Source of the DNA: Halobacteriales archaeon QS_8_69_73
Lineage (GTDB): Archaea > Halobacteriota > Halobacteria > Halobacteriales > Haloarculaceae
Reading direction: 5' to 3'
Assembly: GCA_003022945.1 (NCBI GenBank)
Contig: PXRZ01000063.1
Coordinates: forward strand, 1-45,555
Length of the DNA: 45,555 nt
Shown here: piece after piece, positions 30,119 through 38,436 of the stretch
How the letters are laid out: each line of letters begins with the position of its first letter
Position numbering within the stretch: the first letter of the stretch is position 1
The notes under the pieces: generated by a model
Told to the model about the DNA's origin: nothing
Seen by the model: the letters and a program-made list of their open reading frames with translations, nothing else
Database searches by the model: none
Program-made: the position numbers and the translations under genes

Positions 30119-32686
30119 CTACGAGTACGCCGAGTAGAGGTCGAACGACTCGTCGAAGTTCGAGGTCGTCGGCACCCGTTCGTCGCCGTTGTCATTGTTG
30201 ACCTTGTCGGCGACGATGTCGTCGTTGGCCCGCAGATCCGTCCCGAGCGCCTCGGCGACAGCGTTGAGGTTCTTCCGGGCCGCCGGCAGCGGGGCCCCGC
30301 TGTTCATCAGCACGACCGCGCCGCCGTCGTCGCGGAAGCTCGCGAGCGCGTCGAGTTCGGCGTCGGTGTACGCCTCGGCGGGGGCCGTGACGACGAGCGC
30401 CCGCGCGTCGGCCGCGTCGAGGTTCGCGGCGACGTCGTTGATACCCTGGAACTCGATGCCGCCCTGTCCTTCGAGATACCGGAGGTAGTAGGCGGCGTCC
30501 TCGGCCGACAGCGCGTAGCCGGCGGCGAACTGGCCGTGACCGCCGTCGATCAGCACGTCGTCGGACGGCGAGTTGTCGTCGGCCAGGGCGTCGATGACGT
30601 TCGTCAGGAAGACGAAGTTCTCGTACTGATCTGCATTGTAGCCGGACCCCTCCCCGGGCTCGTAGCTCTCGTCGATGAGCGGGCTGCCGAACACTGCGAC
30701 GCCGCTGCCCTCGTCGAGGGCGACCGTCGGGATGTCGGCGAGGATACCCTCGTAGGTGTCGTCGCCATTCTGCTCGGCGGTCAATTCGGCGTAGACGGGC
30801 ACCCGGTCGTCGCTCACGGCGCCGCTCGTCGAGACGACGCTGGAGCCGACCGGCAGGAACAGCTCCTCGACGTCCCGGTCGCGGATCTCCGAGGAGTTCG
30901 CCGGGTCGCTCTTCCGCCAGACCTGCCGGCCGGCGTCCCGTGCGGCCGTCTCCGCGGCGAGGAACTCGTCGTGCCGCGCCAGCCCGGAGTCGTACGTCCG
31001 CGAGTATCCGTCCTCGATGGCCTGTTTGTTGTACACCGTGTCCCGGTTCCCATCGCCGCTGCAGTCATAACGGATGTACGCGAGCACCCGGTCGAAGACG
31101 TCCCGAGCGGGCTCGTTTTCGTCGAAGAATATCTCGACGGTTTCGCCGTCGAGTTCGCCCGCCGCGTAGCTCGAGGCGGCGTCGCCCTCGCTGCCGAGGT
31201 AATCGATGTCCTCGATGCCCTCCCACTCCTGGACGCGCTCGAACCGGCTATTGTCCGAGGTTTCGGGCGTGTCGATGCCGAGCATGCGGATGCTCTCCTC
31301 GCGGTCGTTCAGCACGACGTCGACGGTGTCGCCGTCGGTCACGCTCTCGATTTCGGTGACGTATGTGGAATTGGGGTCCAGCCCGAGCCCGCGGTCCTCG
31401 CGGTCGCCGAAGTAGTCGAACTCGGCGTCGTTGAACGCGCCGGTCGTCGGAACGAAGACCTCGCCGTCGTTGTTGAACTCGTCTTCCACCTGGTCGTCGT
31501 TGAACCGGAAGGCTAGGTCGAGCGCGTCCGCGAGGTCATCAAGGGTGGCCGTCTCGTCGAAGTCATTGTAGTCGGCCTGATCGTGGAGGAACAGCCCGCC
31601 GCCGTCGGCGAGGAAGTCCTCCAGCGCCTGCGTTTCGGAGTCGCTGAACGACTCCGACGGCGACGTGATCACGGCGGCGTCGGCGTCCGGGAGATCGCCC
31701 TCGAGGTCGGCGGTCGCCCGCACGTCGTAGCCGTGAGACTCCGCGTACCCCTCGAACTCTCCGAAGTTCGCGAGGTCGTAGAACTGGCCGTGGCCCTCGT
31801 CCCACAGCACGGTCGCGGTGCCGTCGGTCGCGTCGCCGACGGTCGCATCCCAGACGTTGAGGACGAACTCCTCGCTGCCGTAGTCCCACTTGGTGTAGTC
31901 GTCGGTGTCCTCGACGAACATCGCGCCGAAGCCGACGGCGTTGGTCGTCGTGTCGGCCGCGACGAGCGGGATGCGGTCGTCGCCGTAGTCCACGGCGTCG
32001 CCGTTGCCGTCGCTGTCGGTGTTGGTAGCGGCGTTTTCGGCCCAGACGGCGGCGACCGACTCGTCGGTCAGCCGGTCGCCGTCGGCGTTCAGCAGACTCG
32101 CCGCGGAGTCGGCCACCAGCGTCGGAATCCGGCCGCCGGTCGTGCCGCCGCCGTCGCCGGTCGAGCCGCCCTCGGTGGCCATCGCCGCCAGCTCGATGAC
32201 GACGGTCCGGTCGTCGGCCCGCTCGTCGCCGGTTTCGATAGCAACACCGACGGCGAAGCCCTCGCCCGGCGCGACGACATTGTGATCGCCGTCCGTCGAT
32301 CCCTCGATGGTCCGGTCGGTGTCGTCGCCGACGTACAACGAGAACGACTCGGTGGCGTCCGAGTCGACGGCGACCGTCGCCGTCACCTCGACCTCCCTGG
32401 CGCCGTCGTTGTCGACCCGGAACACGTCGCCGAACTCGTACGTCGAGTTGATGGGGACACCCCCGCCATTCTCGGCACCCTGGTCGTCGGTGAACGACAG
32501 CGTCAGCGCGCCGGTGTCGGTCTCCGTTGCGTAGTCGCTGGTGCCGGTCAGCGTCAGGTGGCCGTCGCCGATGACGACCGTCGCGTCTCGCTGGGCGGCG
32601 GCGCGACTGAAGATGCTCGTCCCGAGCAGCCCACCGACCCCGGCTCCGGCGGCCCCCATGCCGCCGAGTAGCGTCCGTCGTCTCAT
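30119..32686 (-). CDS. Secreted thermonuclease-like protein between two DUF4350-like domains
   Basis: 855 residues. A Tat-like signal (MRRRTLLGG... GTSIFSRAAA) leads into a DUF1102-like module (about residues 34-170) with SFSLYVGDDTD and VAPGEGFAVGVAIETG. Two related domains follow at about 290-427 and 708-850. They share DEGHGQF/DGGHGQF starts and NND...VPTT ends, resembling DUF4350 (glutamine-amidotransferase-like). Between them lies a staphylococcal-nuclease domain (about 440-595) with GDTVDVVL, RMLGIDTPE (Arg467, Asp472, Glu475) and FDRVLAYIRY (Arg533), i.e. all the classical catalytic residues. It is predicted to degrade nucleic acid outside the cell or at the surface. The start at 32686 is set by the signal. 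Confidence 0.85.
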   Translation of the reverse strand: MRRRTLLGGMGAAGAGVGGLLGTSIFSRAAAQRDATVVIGDGHLTLTGTSDYATETDTGALTLSFTDDQGAENGGGVPINSTYEFGDVFRVDNDGAREVEVTATVAVDSDATESFSLYVGDDTDRTIEGSTDGDHNVVAPGEGFAVGVAIETGDERADDRTVVIELAAMATEGGSTGDGGGTTGGRIPTLVADSAASLLNADGDRLTDESVAAVWAENAATNTDSDGNGDAVDYGDDRIPLVAADTTTNAVGFGAMFVEDTDDYTKWDYGSEEFVLNVWDATVGDATDGTATVLWDEGHGQFYDLANFGEFEGYAESHGYDVRATADLEGDLPDADAAVITSPSESFSDSETQALEDFLADGGGLFLHDQADYNDFDETATLDDLADALDLAFRFNDDQVEDEFNNDGEVFVPTTGAFNDAEFDYFGDREDRGLGLDPNSTYVTEIESVTDGDTVDVVLNDREESIRMLGIDTPETSDNSRFERVQEWEGIEDIDYLGSEGDAASSYAAGELDGETVEIFFDENEPARDVFDRVLAYIRYDCSGDGNRDTVYNKQAIEDGYSRTYDSGLARHDEFLAAETAARDAGRQVWRKSDPANSSEIRDRDVEELFLPVGSSVVSTSGAVSDDRVPVYAELTAEQNGDDTYEGILADIPTVALDEGSGVAVFGSPLIDESYEPGEGSGYNADQYENFVFLTNVIDALADDNSPSDDVLIDGGHGQFAAGYALSAEDAAYYLRYLEGQGGIEFQGINDVAANLDAADARALVVTAPAEAYTDAELDALASFRDDGGAVVLMNSGAPLPAARKNLNAVAEALGTDLRANDDIVADKVNNDNGDERVPTTSNFDESFDLYSAYS

Positions 32687-32949
32687 CGCTCGAGTCCCCG
32701 CGCGGAACCGTGCGATGCACGGTGCGCCGACGTCTCGAGAAGCGAACCCGTCTCCGCCGTTCCACGAACTGATGTGTCGGTCGTCATGTGGTATCGGTCC
32801 CGCCTTCTCGACGAGACGTACGGCCGGTCGGAGAGTCGGCGTAAAACGCTTTGTTTCCGGAATTCGCATGTCAATAGTTTCCTACCACGGTATCGGGAGG
32901 ACCCGGACGGCTCGGTGTTCGCGTGGAGACGTGGCGGGCGGCACCCCGG

Positions 32950-33332
32950 TCAGGCGCCGAACTCCGCTTCGGTGACGCGGACGACCAGCGTGTCGTCGAC
33001 CTCGTGGAGGTCATATGTCGGCAGGTCGGGGCCGGTCCGGGTGACGAACATCGGCTCAAGCAATGCGCCGTCGTGGATCCCGAACATCTTCAGGAATCGT
33101 TTCGTCCCGGCGGGATCGACCTCGTTCTCCCGGACGGCCTCCGCCAGCTCCCGGGAGAGCCACTCCTCGTCGCTGACCGACGGCTCGAGGACGAACGACT
33201 CGGCGGCGAAGCGGACCAGATACCAGTTGCCGACGGCTCGTACGTCGCCAGCGCCTCGCGGGCGGTCTCCCGGCTGACGAGCTCGTAGCGGAGCTCGACG
33301 TCGTCGGCGCCGACCAGACACACCCGCGCCAT
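32950..33332 (-). pseudogene. Conserved haloarchaeal unknown, frameshifted
   Basis: From ATG 33332 the frame reads MARVCLVGADDVELRYELVS and continues to LATYE, then becomes nonsense near 33235. A second frame carries the rest: VGNWYLVRFAAESFVLEPSV, TKRFLKMFGIHDGALLEPMF and LHEVDDTLVVRVTEAEFGA, to the stop at 32950. The two parts clearly belong together, and the total is not a multiple of three. The missing piece is short. Family function is unknown to me; both halves look like a small beta-rich cytoplasmic protein. Confidence 0.7.
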
Positions 33333-33441
33333 GGTGGCCGATGTACGGCCCGGGGGATAGCGGTTTCGCATCGCCTGACCGCTCGCCGGCTGCGACGTAA
33401 TCGATCGGTACGTTCGCGCCGTCGACCGGAGGTACGGGACG

Positions 33442-34557
33442 CTAAAACGTCGACAGTTCGCCGTCGATGACCCGCTCGGTAATCGAGGTCACGTCGGCAA
33501 GCTCCCGGTTGATGATGTCGGTCACTTCGCTCTCGATGTCGCCGACCTCGACGCCGGGCTCGGTGACCAGGTTGGCGTCGGCGACGTGCGGTCGATCGAT
33601 GGGCTGGCCGATCTGGCTGAGCAGCCGGACCCGGATCTCGCGGATGCCGTCGACCTCCTCGACGACCGACTGGGCGACCTCCGTCGACAGCAGGTTGTAT
33701 ATTTTGCCGATGTGGTTGACCGGGTTCTTGCCGGAGGTGGCCTCCATCGACATCGAGCGGTTGGGCGTGATGAGGCCGTTGGCCCGGTTGCCGCGGCCGA
33801 CGGAGCCGTCGTCGCCCTGTTCGGCGCTGGTGCCGGTCGTGGTCAGGTAGATCGAGCCGGCGTCGTAGTCGTCGGCGGTGTTGACGTGAGCGTGGACCTC
33901 GCGGTCGGTCAGGTCCGCCGCCAGACCGGCGACGAACTCCCGGATCCCAGCGACGACGTCGTCGTAGGCGTCGATGTCGGCGACATGGCGGTCGACGACG
34001 GCGGCGGCGACGGTGACGTCGATGCGGTCGCCCTCGCGTTTGCCCATCACCTTGATGTCCCGGCCGACGGCGGGGTGGTCGTCGGCGTAGCGGCCGTTCA
34101 GCCGCCGTTCGGTCTCGAGGACGACCCGCTCGGTCTCGGTGAGTGGCGCGTGGCCGACGCCGAAGGAGGTGTCGTTGGCCATCGGGACCCCGTCGTCGCC
34201 GAAGACGTCCTGGAGGTCGCCCGATCCCTCGCCGAGCTTCACGTCGACGACGACGTCGGTGCCGAACTCCACGAGCGGGAACTGCTCCGCAAAGTAATCG
34301 CGGGCGGCCCGCAGCGCGATCGTCTCGGCCGGGATCGTCGTCCCGCGGTACTCCTTCGTCGCCCGCCCGGTGATGAGCAGGTAGATCGGCTCGACGACCT
34401 CGCCGCCGCCGAACGCCGGCGCCGCCCGCCCGGCGACCAGCTGGGTCTCGTCGGTGTTGTAGTGCAGGACCGTCCCCACCCGGTCGAGGTACTCGCGGGC
34501 AAGCGCCTTCGAGACGTGTTCGGCGACGCCGTCGCAGATGGAGTTTCGGTCGCTCAT
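33442..34557 (-). CDS. mat: Archaeal S-adenosylmethionine synthetase, N-terminal block missing
   Basis: 371 residues, against about 400 for the archaeal family. The body is good: [77 protein letters not shown]. It makes SAM from methionine and ATP. However, the N-terminus runs [15 protein letters not shown], whereas archaeal enzymes have about 28-30 residues between the start and SICDG, including VERKGIGHPD. That segment, with the catalytic HPD motif, is absent and the frame is kept. The promoter is intact (TATA-like at 34581-34592). As written the enzyme should be inactive, yet it is normally essential, so the missing block may be a sequence or assembly error at 34542/34543. Confidence 0.9.
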   Translation of the reverse strand: MSDRNSICDGVAEHVSKALAREYLDRVGTVLHYNTDETQLVAGRAAPAFGGGEVVEPIYLLITGRATKEYRGTTIPAETIALRAARDYFAEQFPLVEFGTDVVVDVKLGEGSGDLQDVFGDDGVPMANDTSFGVGHAPLTETERVVLETERRLNGRYADDHPAVGRDIKVMGKREGDRIDVTVAAAVVDRHVADIDAYDDVVAGIREFVAGLAADLTDREVHAHVNTADDYDAGSIYLTTTGTSAEQGDDGSVGRGNRANGLITPNRSMSMEATSGKNPVNHIGKIYNLLSTEVAQSVVEEVDGIREIRVRLLSQIGQPIDRPHVADANLVTEPGVEVGDIESEVTDIINRELADVTSITERVIDGELSTF

Positions 34558-34580
34558 TGCCCGACAGTACCTCTCCGCCG

Positions 34581-34592
34581 GTTCTATAACTT
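34581..34592 (-). promoter_or_regulatory. TATA-like box of the SAM synthetase gene
   Basis: On the reverse strand AAGTTATAGAAC is centred about 28 bases before the ATG at 34557. The spacing fits a leaderless transcript. Its presence shows that the missing block of the gene lies after the start codon, not in the promoter. Confidence 0.6.
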
Positions 34593-34617
34593 ACGAAAAC
34601 CAGAACAACCAGTCTGA

Positions 34618-35166
34618 TTACTCCCGTGTATCACCGCCGCCCTCGAGCAGCAGGCCGAGATACGAGGTTCGGATCTGGTTATCGGGGTCCAGCCCCAGCT
34701 CGACGAGTAGCTCGACGGCACCCTCGCGGGCCGGCTCGACGGCGTCGGCTTCGGTTTCGACCTCGACGTAATCGCCGACGCCCTCGACGGCGTCCAGCGC
34801 GACCGTATAGTCGCCGTAATCGAACCGCTCGCGGCGCTTCCGGACCGTCTCGAACCGCTCGAAGCCGAGCGCCTCCAGCGCCCGCGCCATCGTCTCGCCG
34901 TCGTCGACGCCGGTCTCGTACTCCCGGCGGGTCTTGGAGGCCGCCTCGACGAGCGGGCCCTTGTACGTCACCACCGTCGTCGACCCGTCGTCGTCGGTCT
35001 CCCGGCGGATCCGAAGGGCCTCGTCGGTCTCGCCGAAGTCCCGGGTCGGATGCTGGTAGTAGACGTCCTCCTGCTCGACGGTCCCTCGCCGGTCGGCGCC
35101 TTTCGCCGCCAGCCGCTCGCGGACCGGGTCGTGGTCGGCCCGGATCTTCAGTTCGACCTCGTACAT
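34618..35166 (-). CDS. CYTH-domain protein (class IV adenylate cyclase / CyaB-like)
   Basis: 182 residues. The CYTH tunnel motif ExExK is present as MYEVELKIRAD at the N-terminus. Other charged strands follow: ALRIRRETDDDG, VVTYKGPLVEAASKTRREYE, RKRRERFDYG, VALDAVEGVGDYVEVETE and QIRTSYLGLLLE. The fold binds triphosphate substrates with metals. Archaeal members are annotated as class IV adenylate cyclases, but cyclase activity is often unproven and triphosphatase activity is common. The gene is intact and divergent from the FKBP gene. Confidence 0.87.
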   Translation of the reverse strand: MYEVELKIRADHDPVRERLAAKGADRRGTVEQEDVYYQHPTRDFGETDEALRIRRETDDDGSTTVVTYKGPLVEAASKTRREYETGVDDGETMARALEALGFERFETVRKRRERFDYGDYTVALDAVEGVGDYVEVETEADAVEPAREGAVELLVELGLDPDNQIRTSYLGLLLEGGGDTRE

Positions 35167-35308
35167 GCGGCAGGAATCGGCCCCGTCGGTGAAAAGGCGT
35201 CCGGCCGGCCCCGGGCGACGGACGGCCGCGTCCGCGCCGTTCGGCCGCCGAAGCGGCCGGCGACCCGGAAACGTGACGGTTAAGGGCGCGACGACTGTCC
35301 GTTCGAGC

Positions 35309-36283
35309 ATGAGCGACGAATCCGACGAGGTCGAGGAGACCGAGCCGGCCGAAGATGTCGACGCCGGGGCCGAGGAGCAGGACGCCGGCGAAACGGAGGC
35401 CGACCCAGAGACGGAGACCGAAAACGGCCTCCAGGACGGCGACTTCGTCCGGCTGGACTACACCGCCCGTACCGTCGAGGGCGAGCAGCTGGTCGACACG
35501 ACCGACCCCGAGATTGCCGAGGACGAGGGCGTCGACGACCAGGGCGACTTCGAGCCGCGCACCATCGTCCTCGGCGAGGGCCACCTGTTCCCCGCCGTCG
35601 AGGACGACGTCCGCGGCGGCGAGGTCGGCGACGGGGGCAGCGTCGTCGTCGGCGCCACGGAGGCCTTCGGCGAGTACGACGAGGAGGAGGTCGAGACCGT
35701 CTCCGCCGACAAGATCGACGAGGACGACCGCTACCCCGGCGCCCGCGTCCGGGTCGACGGCCAGCAGGGCGTCCTCGAAACCATCATCGGCGGCCGCGCC
35801 CGCGTGGACTTCAATCACCCGCTGGCCGGCGAGGACATCGAATACGACTACGAGGTTCTCGAGGTCGTCGACGACGACCTCGAACAGGCCGAGGGGCTGC
35901 TGGACATGTTCCTCGAACTCGACCTGAAGATGTGGATCGACACCGACGAGGTCGAGGAGACCCGCGTCGAGGAGCCCGAGGACGAGGAGGCCGAGCCAGA
36001 GACGGTCACCGAAACCGTCGAGAAGCGGACCCTCTACGTCGAGTCCGACCCCCAGCTGGCGATGAACCAGCAGTGGATGATGCAGAAACAGCAGATCGCC
36101 GGGCAGATCGTCGACATGACGAGCGTCGACCGCATCCTCATCCAGGAGGTGCTCGACGGCTCCGGGATGGGCATGCCCGGCATGATGGGCGGCATGGGCG
36201 GCGCCGGCGGCGGCGACGTCGACATCGAGGAGGCACTCGAAGACGCCGACATCGACGCCGACGAGATCGCCGACGAGCTGTAG
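35309..36283 (+). CDS. FKBP-type peptidyl-prolyl isomerase (SlyD-like)
   Basis: 324 residues from ATG 35309. A very acidic N-terminal tail (about 38 residues) precedes an FKBP domain with FVRLDYTARTVEGEQLVDTT, an insert-in-flap segment and RVDFNHPLAGEDIEYDYEV. This is the long archaeal/SlyD form, a chaperone and prolyl isomerase. The C-terminal 150 residues include a second acidic linker, a helix region (QQWMMQKQQIAGQIVDM) and a Met/Gly-rich stretch (GMGMPGMMGGMGG) before an acidic end. That tail could bind metal or client proteins. A TATA-like patch is not obvious. Intact. Confidence 0.88.
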   Translation: MSDESDEVEETEPAEDVDAGAEEQDAGETEADPETETENGLQDGDFVRLDYTARTVEGEQLVDTTDPEIAEDEGVDDQGDFEPRTIVLGEGHLFPAVEDDVRGGEVGDGGSVVVGATEAFGEYDEEEVETVSADKIDEDDRYPGARVRVDGQQGVLETIIGGRARVDFNHPLAGEDIEYDYEVLEVVDDDLEQAEGLLDMFLELDLKMWIDTDEVEETRVEEPEDEEAEPETVTETVEKRTLYVESDPQLAMNQQWMMQKQQIAGQIVDMTSVDRILIQEVLDGSGMGMPGMMGGMGGAGGGDVDIEEALEDADIDADEIADEL

Positions 36284-36330
36284 CGGCGGTCGCTGGTTTT
36301 CGCCCCGTCATGACTCGCCGCAGCGTCCGG

Positions 36331-36546
36331 CTACCAGTAGGAATCGGGGTTGCTGAGCCACTCGCGGCTCCTAGCGCCGGCGGCGATGGCGACAGTCAAT
36401 GCCGCGATGAGAAAGCCAACGACGGCCGCCGCGGCGGCGACGTACTCGCCGGCGAGGGTCGTCCGGGCCAGTTCGACGGCGCCGCCGACCGCGAGGACGA
36501 CGACCAGGGCCGTCACGCCGACCGATAGAGGTTTCGTCCAGTTCAC
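36331..36546 (-). CDS. Small membrane protein with two helices (71 aa)
   Basis: Two hydrophobic helices (about residues 7-27, LSVGVTALVVVLAVGGAVEL, and 34-56, EYVAAAAAVVGFLIAALTVAI) are followed by a short polar tail ending SNPDSYW. This is a conserved type of small haloarchaeal membrane protein; function unknown. It converges with the FKBP gene and is divergent from the next gene, with only 59 bases between their starts. Confidence 0.72.
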   Translation of the reverse strand: MNWTKPLSVGVTALVVVLAVGGAVELARTTLAGEYVAAAAAVVGFLIAALTVAIAAGARSREWLSNPDSYW

Positions 36547-36605
36547 ACTCCGTCTCAGGGCCGACGGGGTAAAAAGCTCAAGACCTCCCCGCGCCTCCGA
36601 ACGAT

Positions 36606-37343
36606 ATGACCACCGTCGCCGTGCTCTGCGACCCGCCGCGGCCGGGGCTCGCCTTCGAGGAACTCGTCGCGGAGACGCCGCTGTCGCCGGCCGAGGCCGC
36701 GGAGCTGTACGCCGCTCTGACGCGGGACACCGTCCGGGCCGTCGCCAGGAGCGGCGGCGACCTGCTGGTCAACTACCGGCCGGACGACGCACTCGACGTC
36801 GCCGGCGACGACGCCGAGGCCGAACTCCGGAAGCTCCTCGCCGACATCGTCGACGACGACGCCCGTTTCGAGCCGCAGGTCGGCGAGAGCCTCGCCGGCC
36901 GGATCGGCAACACCGCGACGCACCTGCTGGAGACCGAGGAGGTCGCCTCCGCCGCCGTCGCCCGGCCGGAGGCGGCGTTTTTCGCCCGCACGGAGATCGA
37001 CGGGGCGGCGATGAAGCTCCGCAGTACCGACGCCGTCGTCGGGCCGGCGCCGGGCGGCCGCGTCCACTTCGCGGCCTTCGGCGAGCCGGTCGACTTCGCC
37101 GACTGCCTCGCGCCGCCGGCGGTCGCGACGCTGACGGATCGCTGTCTGGACGCCGGCCTCGACGCCGAGTTCCTCGAACGAAAGCCCCTGCTGGAGACGG
37201 CGGCCGACCTCGCGGCCGTCGTGACGGGCGTCCGGACCCGCCGGCGGGCCGACGGCATCGTCCCCCGGGCGCTCGCCGAGTGGGTCGCCGACAGCGGGCT
37301 GGCCGTCGAGGCGACCGACGACGGTCTCGCCGTCACCCGATGA
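36606..37343 (+). CDS. Uncharacterised protein, glycosyltransferase-like fold (DUF2064-like?)
   Basis: 245 residues. The start MTTVAVLCDPPRPG followed by LSPAEAAELYAALTRDTVRAV resembles the DUF2064/TIGR04282 group of small GT-A-like enzymes, in which a nucleotide-sugar site follows the first strand. The later part has IGNTATHLLETE and AAMKLRSTDAVVGPAP, consistent with conserved haloarchaeal members. I cannot see a clear DXD metal motif. The assignment is tentative. Complete, and located just upstream of tRNA-Ser. Confidence 0.6.
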   Translation: MTTVAVLCDPPRPGLAFEELVAETPLSPAEAAELYAALTRDTVRAVARSGGDLLVNYRPDDALDVAGDDAEAELRKLLADIVDDDARFEPQVGESLAGRIGNTATHLLETEEVASAAVARPEAAFFARTEIDGAAMKLRSTDAVVGPAPGGRVHFAAFGEPVDFADCLAPPAVATLTDRCLDAGLDAEFLERKPLLETAADLAAVVTGVRTRRRADGIVPRALAEWVADSGLAVEATDDGLAVTR

Positions 37344-37382
37344 CCGACAGGTCTTAGACGTCGCCGCCGGTAGCCGAGGTAC

Positions 37383-37467
37383 GGTGGGATGGCAGAGTGG
37401 CCTATTGCGCCGGTCTTGAGAACCGGTCCCCGCAAGGGGTTCCTGGGTTCAAATCCCAGTCCCACCG
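37383..37467 (+). tRNA. tRNA-Ser (UGA)
   Basis: An 85-base cloverleaf. The acceptor stem is GGTGGGA (37383-37389) pairing with TCCCACC (37460-37466), with discriminator G at 37467. The anticodon stem is CCGGT/ACCGG with loop CTTGAGA, anticodon TGA at 37417-37419. A long variable arm CCCCGCAAGGGG, as expected for serine tRNAs, is followed by the T arm CTGGG-TTCAAAT-CCCAG. CCA is not encoded. No intron is seen. Confidence 0.95.
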
Positions 37468-37560
37468 TCGCAGGCGTCTCGCACCCTCTACCTCGAGCGT
37501 GGCCGCATCGCAGTTACACGACTGCGGGCCTTACCGTGGAACGGCGGAGGTGTCCCTCAC

Positions 37561-37617
37561 CGAAATCGAGAACCGATCCCAGCGCGGGGGTCCCGAGTTC
37601 GAATTCCGGGCTTACCG
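37561..37617 (+). pseudogene. Degenerate 3' half of tRNA-Ser
   Basis: 57 bases align without gaps to the 3' 57 bases of the tRNA-Ser just upstream (its anticodon loop to discriminator, 37411-37467), with about 40 identical positions. The T loop TTCGAAT is kept, but the T stem has a mismatch. The acceptor 3' strand (GCTTACC) has no 5' partner, so no cloverleaf can form. It could be a tRNA remnant left by an old integration at the tRNA gene, or a decayed tandem copy. Confidence 0.55.
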
Positions 37618-37622
37618 CCGCC

Positions 37623-38384
37623 TCACCGGGCCAGCTCGACGAGGGTGCCGTCCTCGCGGCAGGTCTCGAGGGCGTGTTTGGCGTCCATGCCGGCCGCCTG
37701 TGCGGTCCGCGAGCGGCCGACGCCGACCTTCAGCTGTACGCCGACGGCGTCCTCGACGTGGTCGATGGCGTCCCGGTAGCCCGCCTCGTCGACGTCCGAA
37801 CAGACCACGATGACGTTGTCGCCGCCGACGAAGAACGCCAGCGAGTCGTGGGCCCGCCGCATGTACCGCATCAGCTCGGCGTACCCCTGTTCGATGTTGA
37901 TGAAGGAGTCGAACTCGTTGAGCTGGTCGGTGTACTTGCCGGTGGCGTCGTCGACGTCGAAGTGAGCGATCTGGACGTCGGCGTCCGCCCGATCGGTCTC
38001 CGGGAGCGTCTCCCCCCGGAGTATCTCCGTCCGCTCGCTGTCCTGTGCGCTGCCGGCGTCCTGCAGCCGGTCGGAGGCGGCGCCGAGCGCCTCGGCCGGC
38101 GTCGGCCCCACGGCCACGCTCATGCTCGCGGTGACCGGATACCGGTTGCCGATGGACTCCTGAATGAGCTCGTGAGCCTCCCGCCCGAGCCCGTTCGTGA
38201 CGGTGACCATGTTGTCGAACCGGCCGAAGAAGGCGTATCCCTCGCGGTTGCCCACCAGCTGGGAGACGTCGGCGTACAGCCGCGACTGTAGCGTCTGGAG
38301 GTCGACCTCCCGGCGCGGCTCCGGCGTCGTCGTCCATGGACCGTAGTTGTCGATCTGGATCAGAGTGACCTGCGTGTTCGTCAC
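37623..38384 (-). CDS. GTP cyclohydrolase III (IIa)
   Basis: 253 residues from GTG 38384; an ATG ten codons upstream (38414) is an alternative. The family signature is strong: VTLIQIDNYGPWTTTPEPRR, FFGRFDNMVTVTNG, a second palm-like domain with FDSFINIEQGYAEL and FFVGGDNVIVVCSD, and the end KVGVGRSRTAQAAGMDAKHA. The archaeal enzyme opens GTP to a formylaminopyrimidine phosphate (FAPy), which feeds riboflavin, deazaflavin (F420) and possibly pterin synthesis. It is last in a four-gene reverse operon with a methyltransferase, a glycosyltransferase and a PTPS-like gene. Confidence 0.9.
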   Translation of the reverse strand: MTNTQVTLIQIDNYGPWTTTPEPRREVDLQTLQSRLYADVSQLVGNREGYAFFGRFDNMVTVTNGLGREAHELIQESIGNRYPVTASMSVAVGPTPAEALGAASDRLQDAGSAQDSERTEILRGETLPETDRADADVQIAHFDVDDATGKYTDQLNEFDSFINIEQGYAELMRYMRRAHDSLAFFVGGDNVIVVCSDVDEAGYRDAIDHVEDAVGVQLKVGVGRSRTAQAAGMDAKHALETCREDGTLVELAR

Positions 38385-38436
38385 GGTACCCCCTTCTACA
38401 CGAGGCACCGACATTCCCTTTGTGAAACCGGCGACG

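Noticed and set aside
37501..37617. A second intact tRNA
   Set aside because: No 5' acceptor or D arm can be paired with the 3' half, and the T stem has a mismatch.
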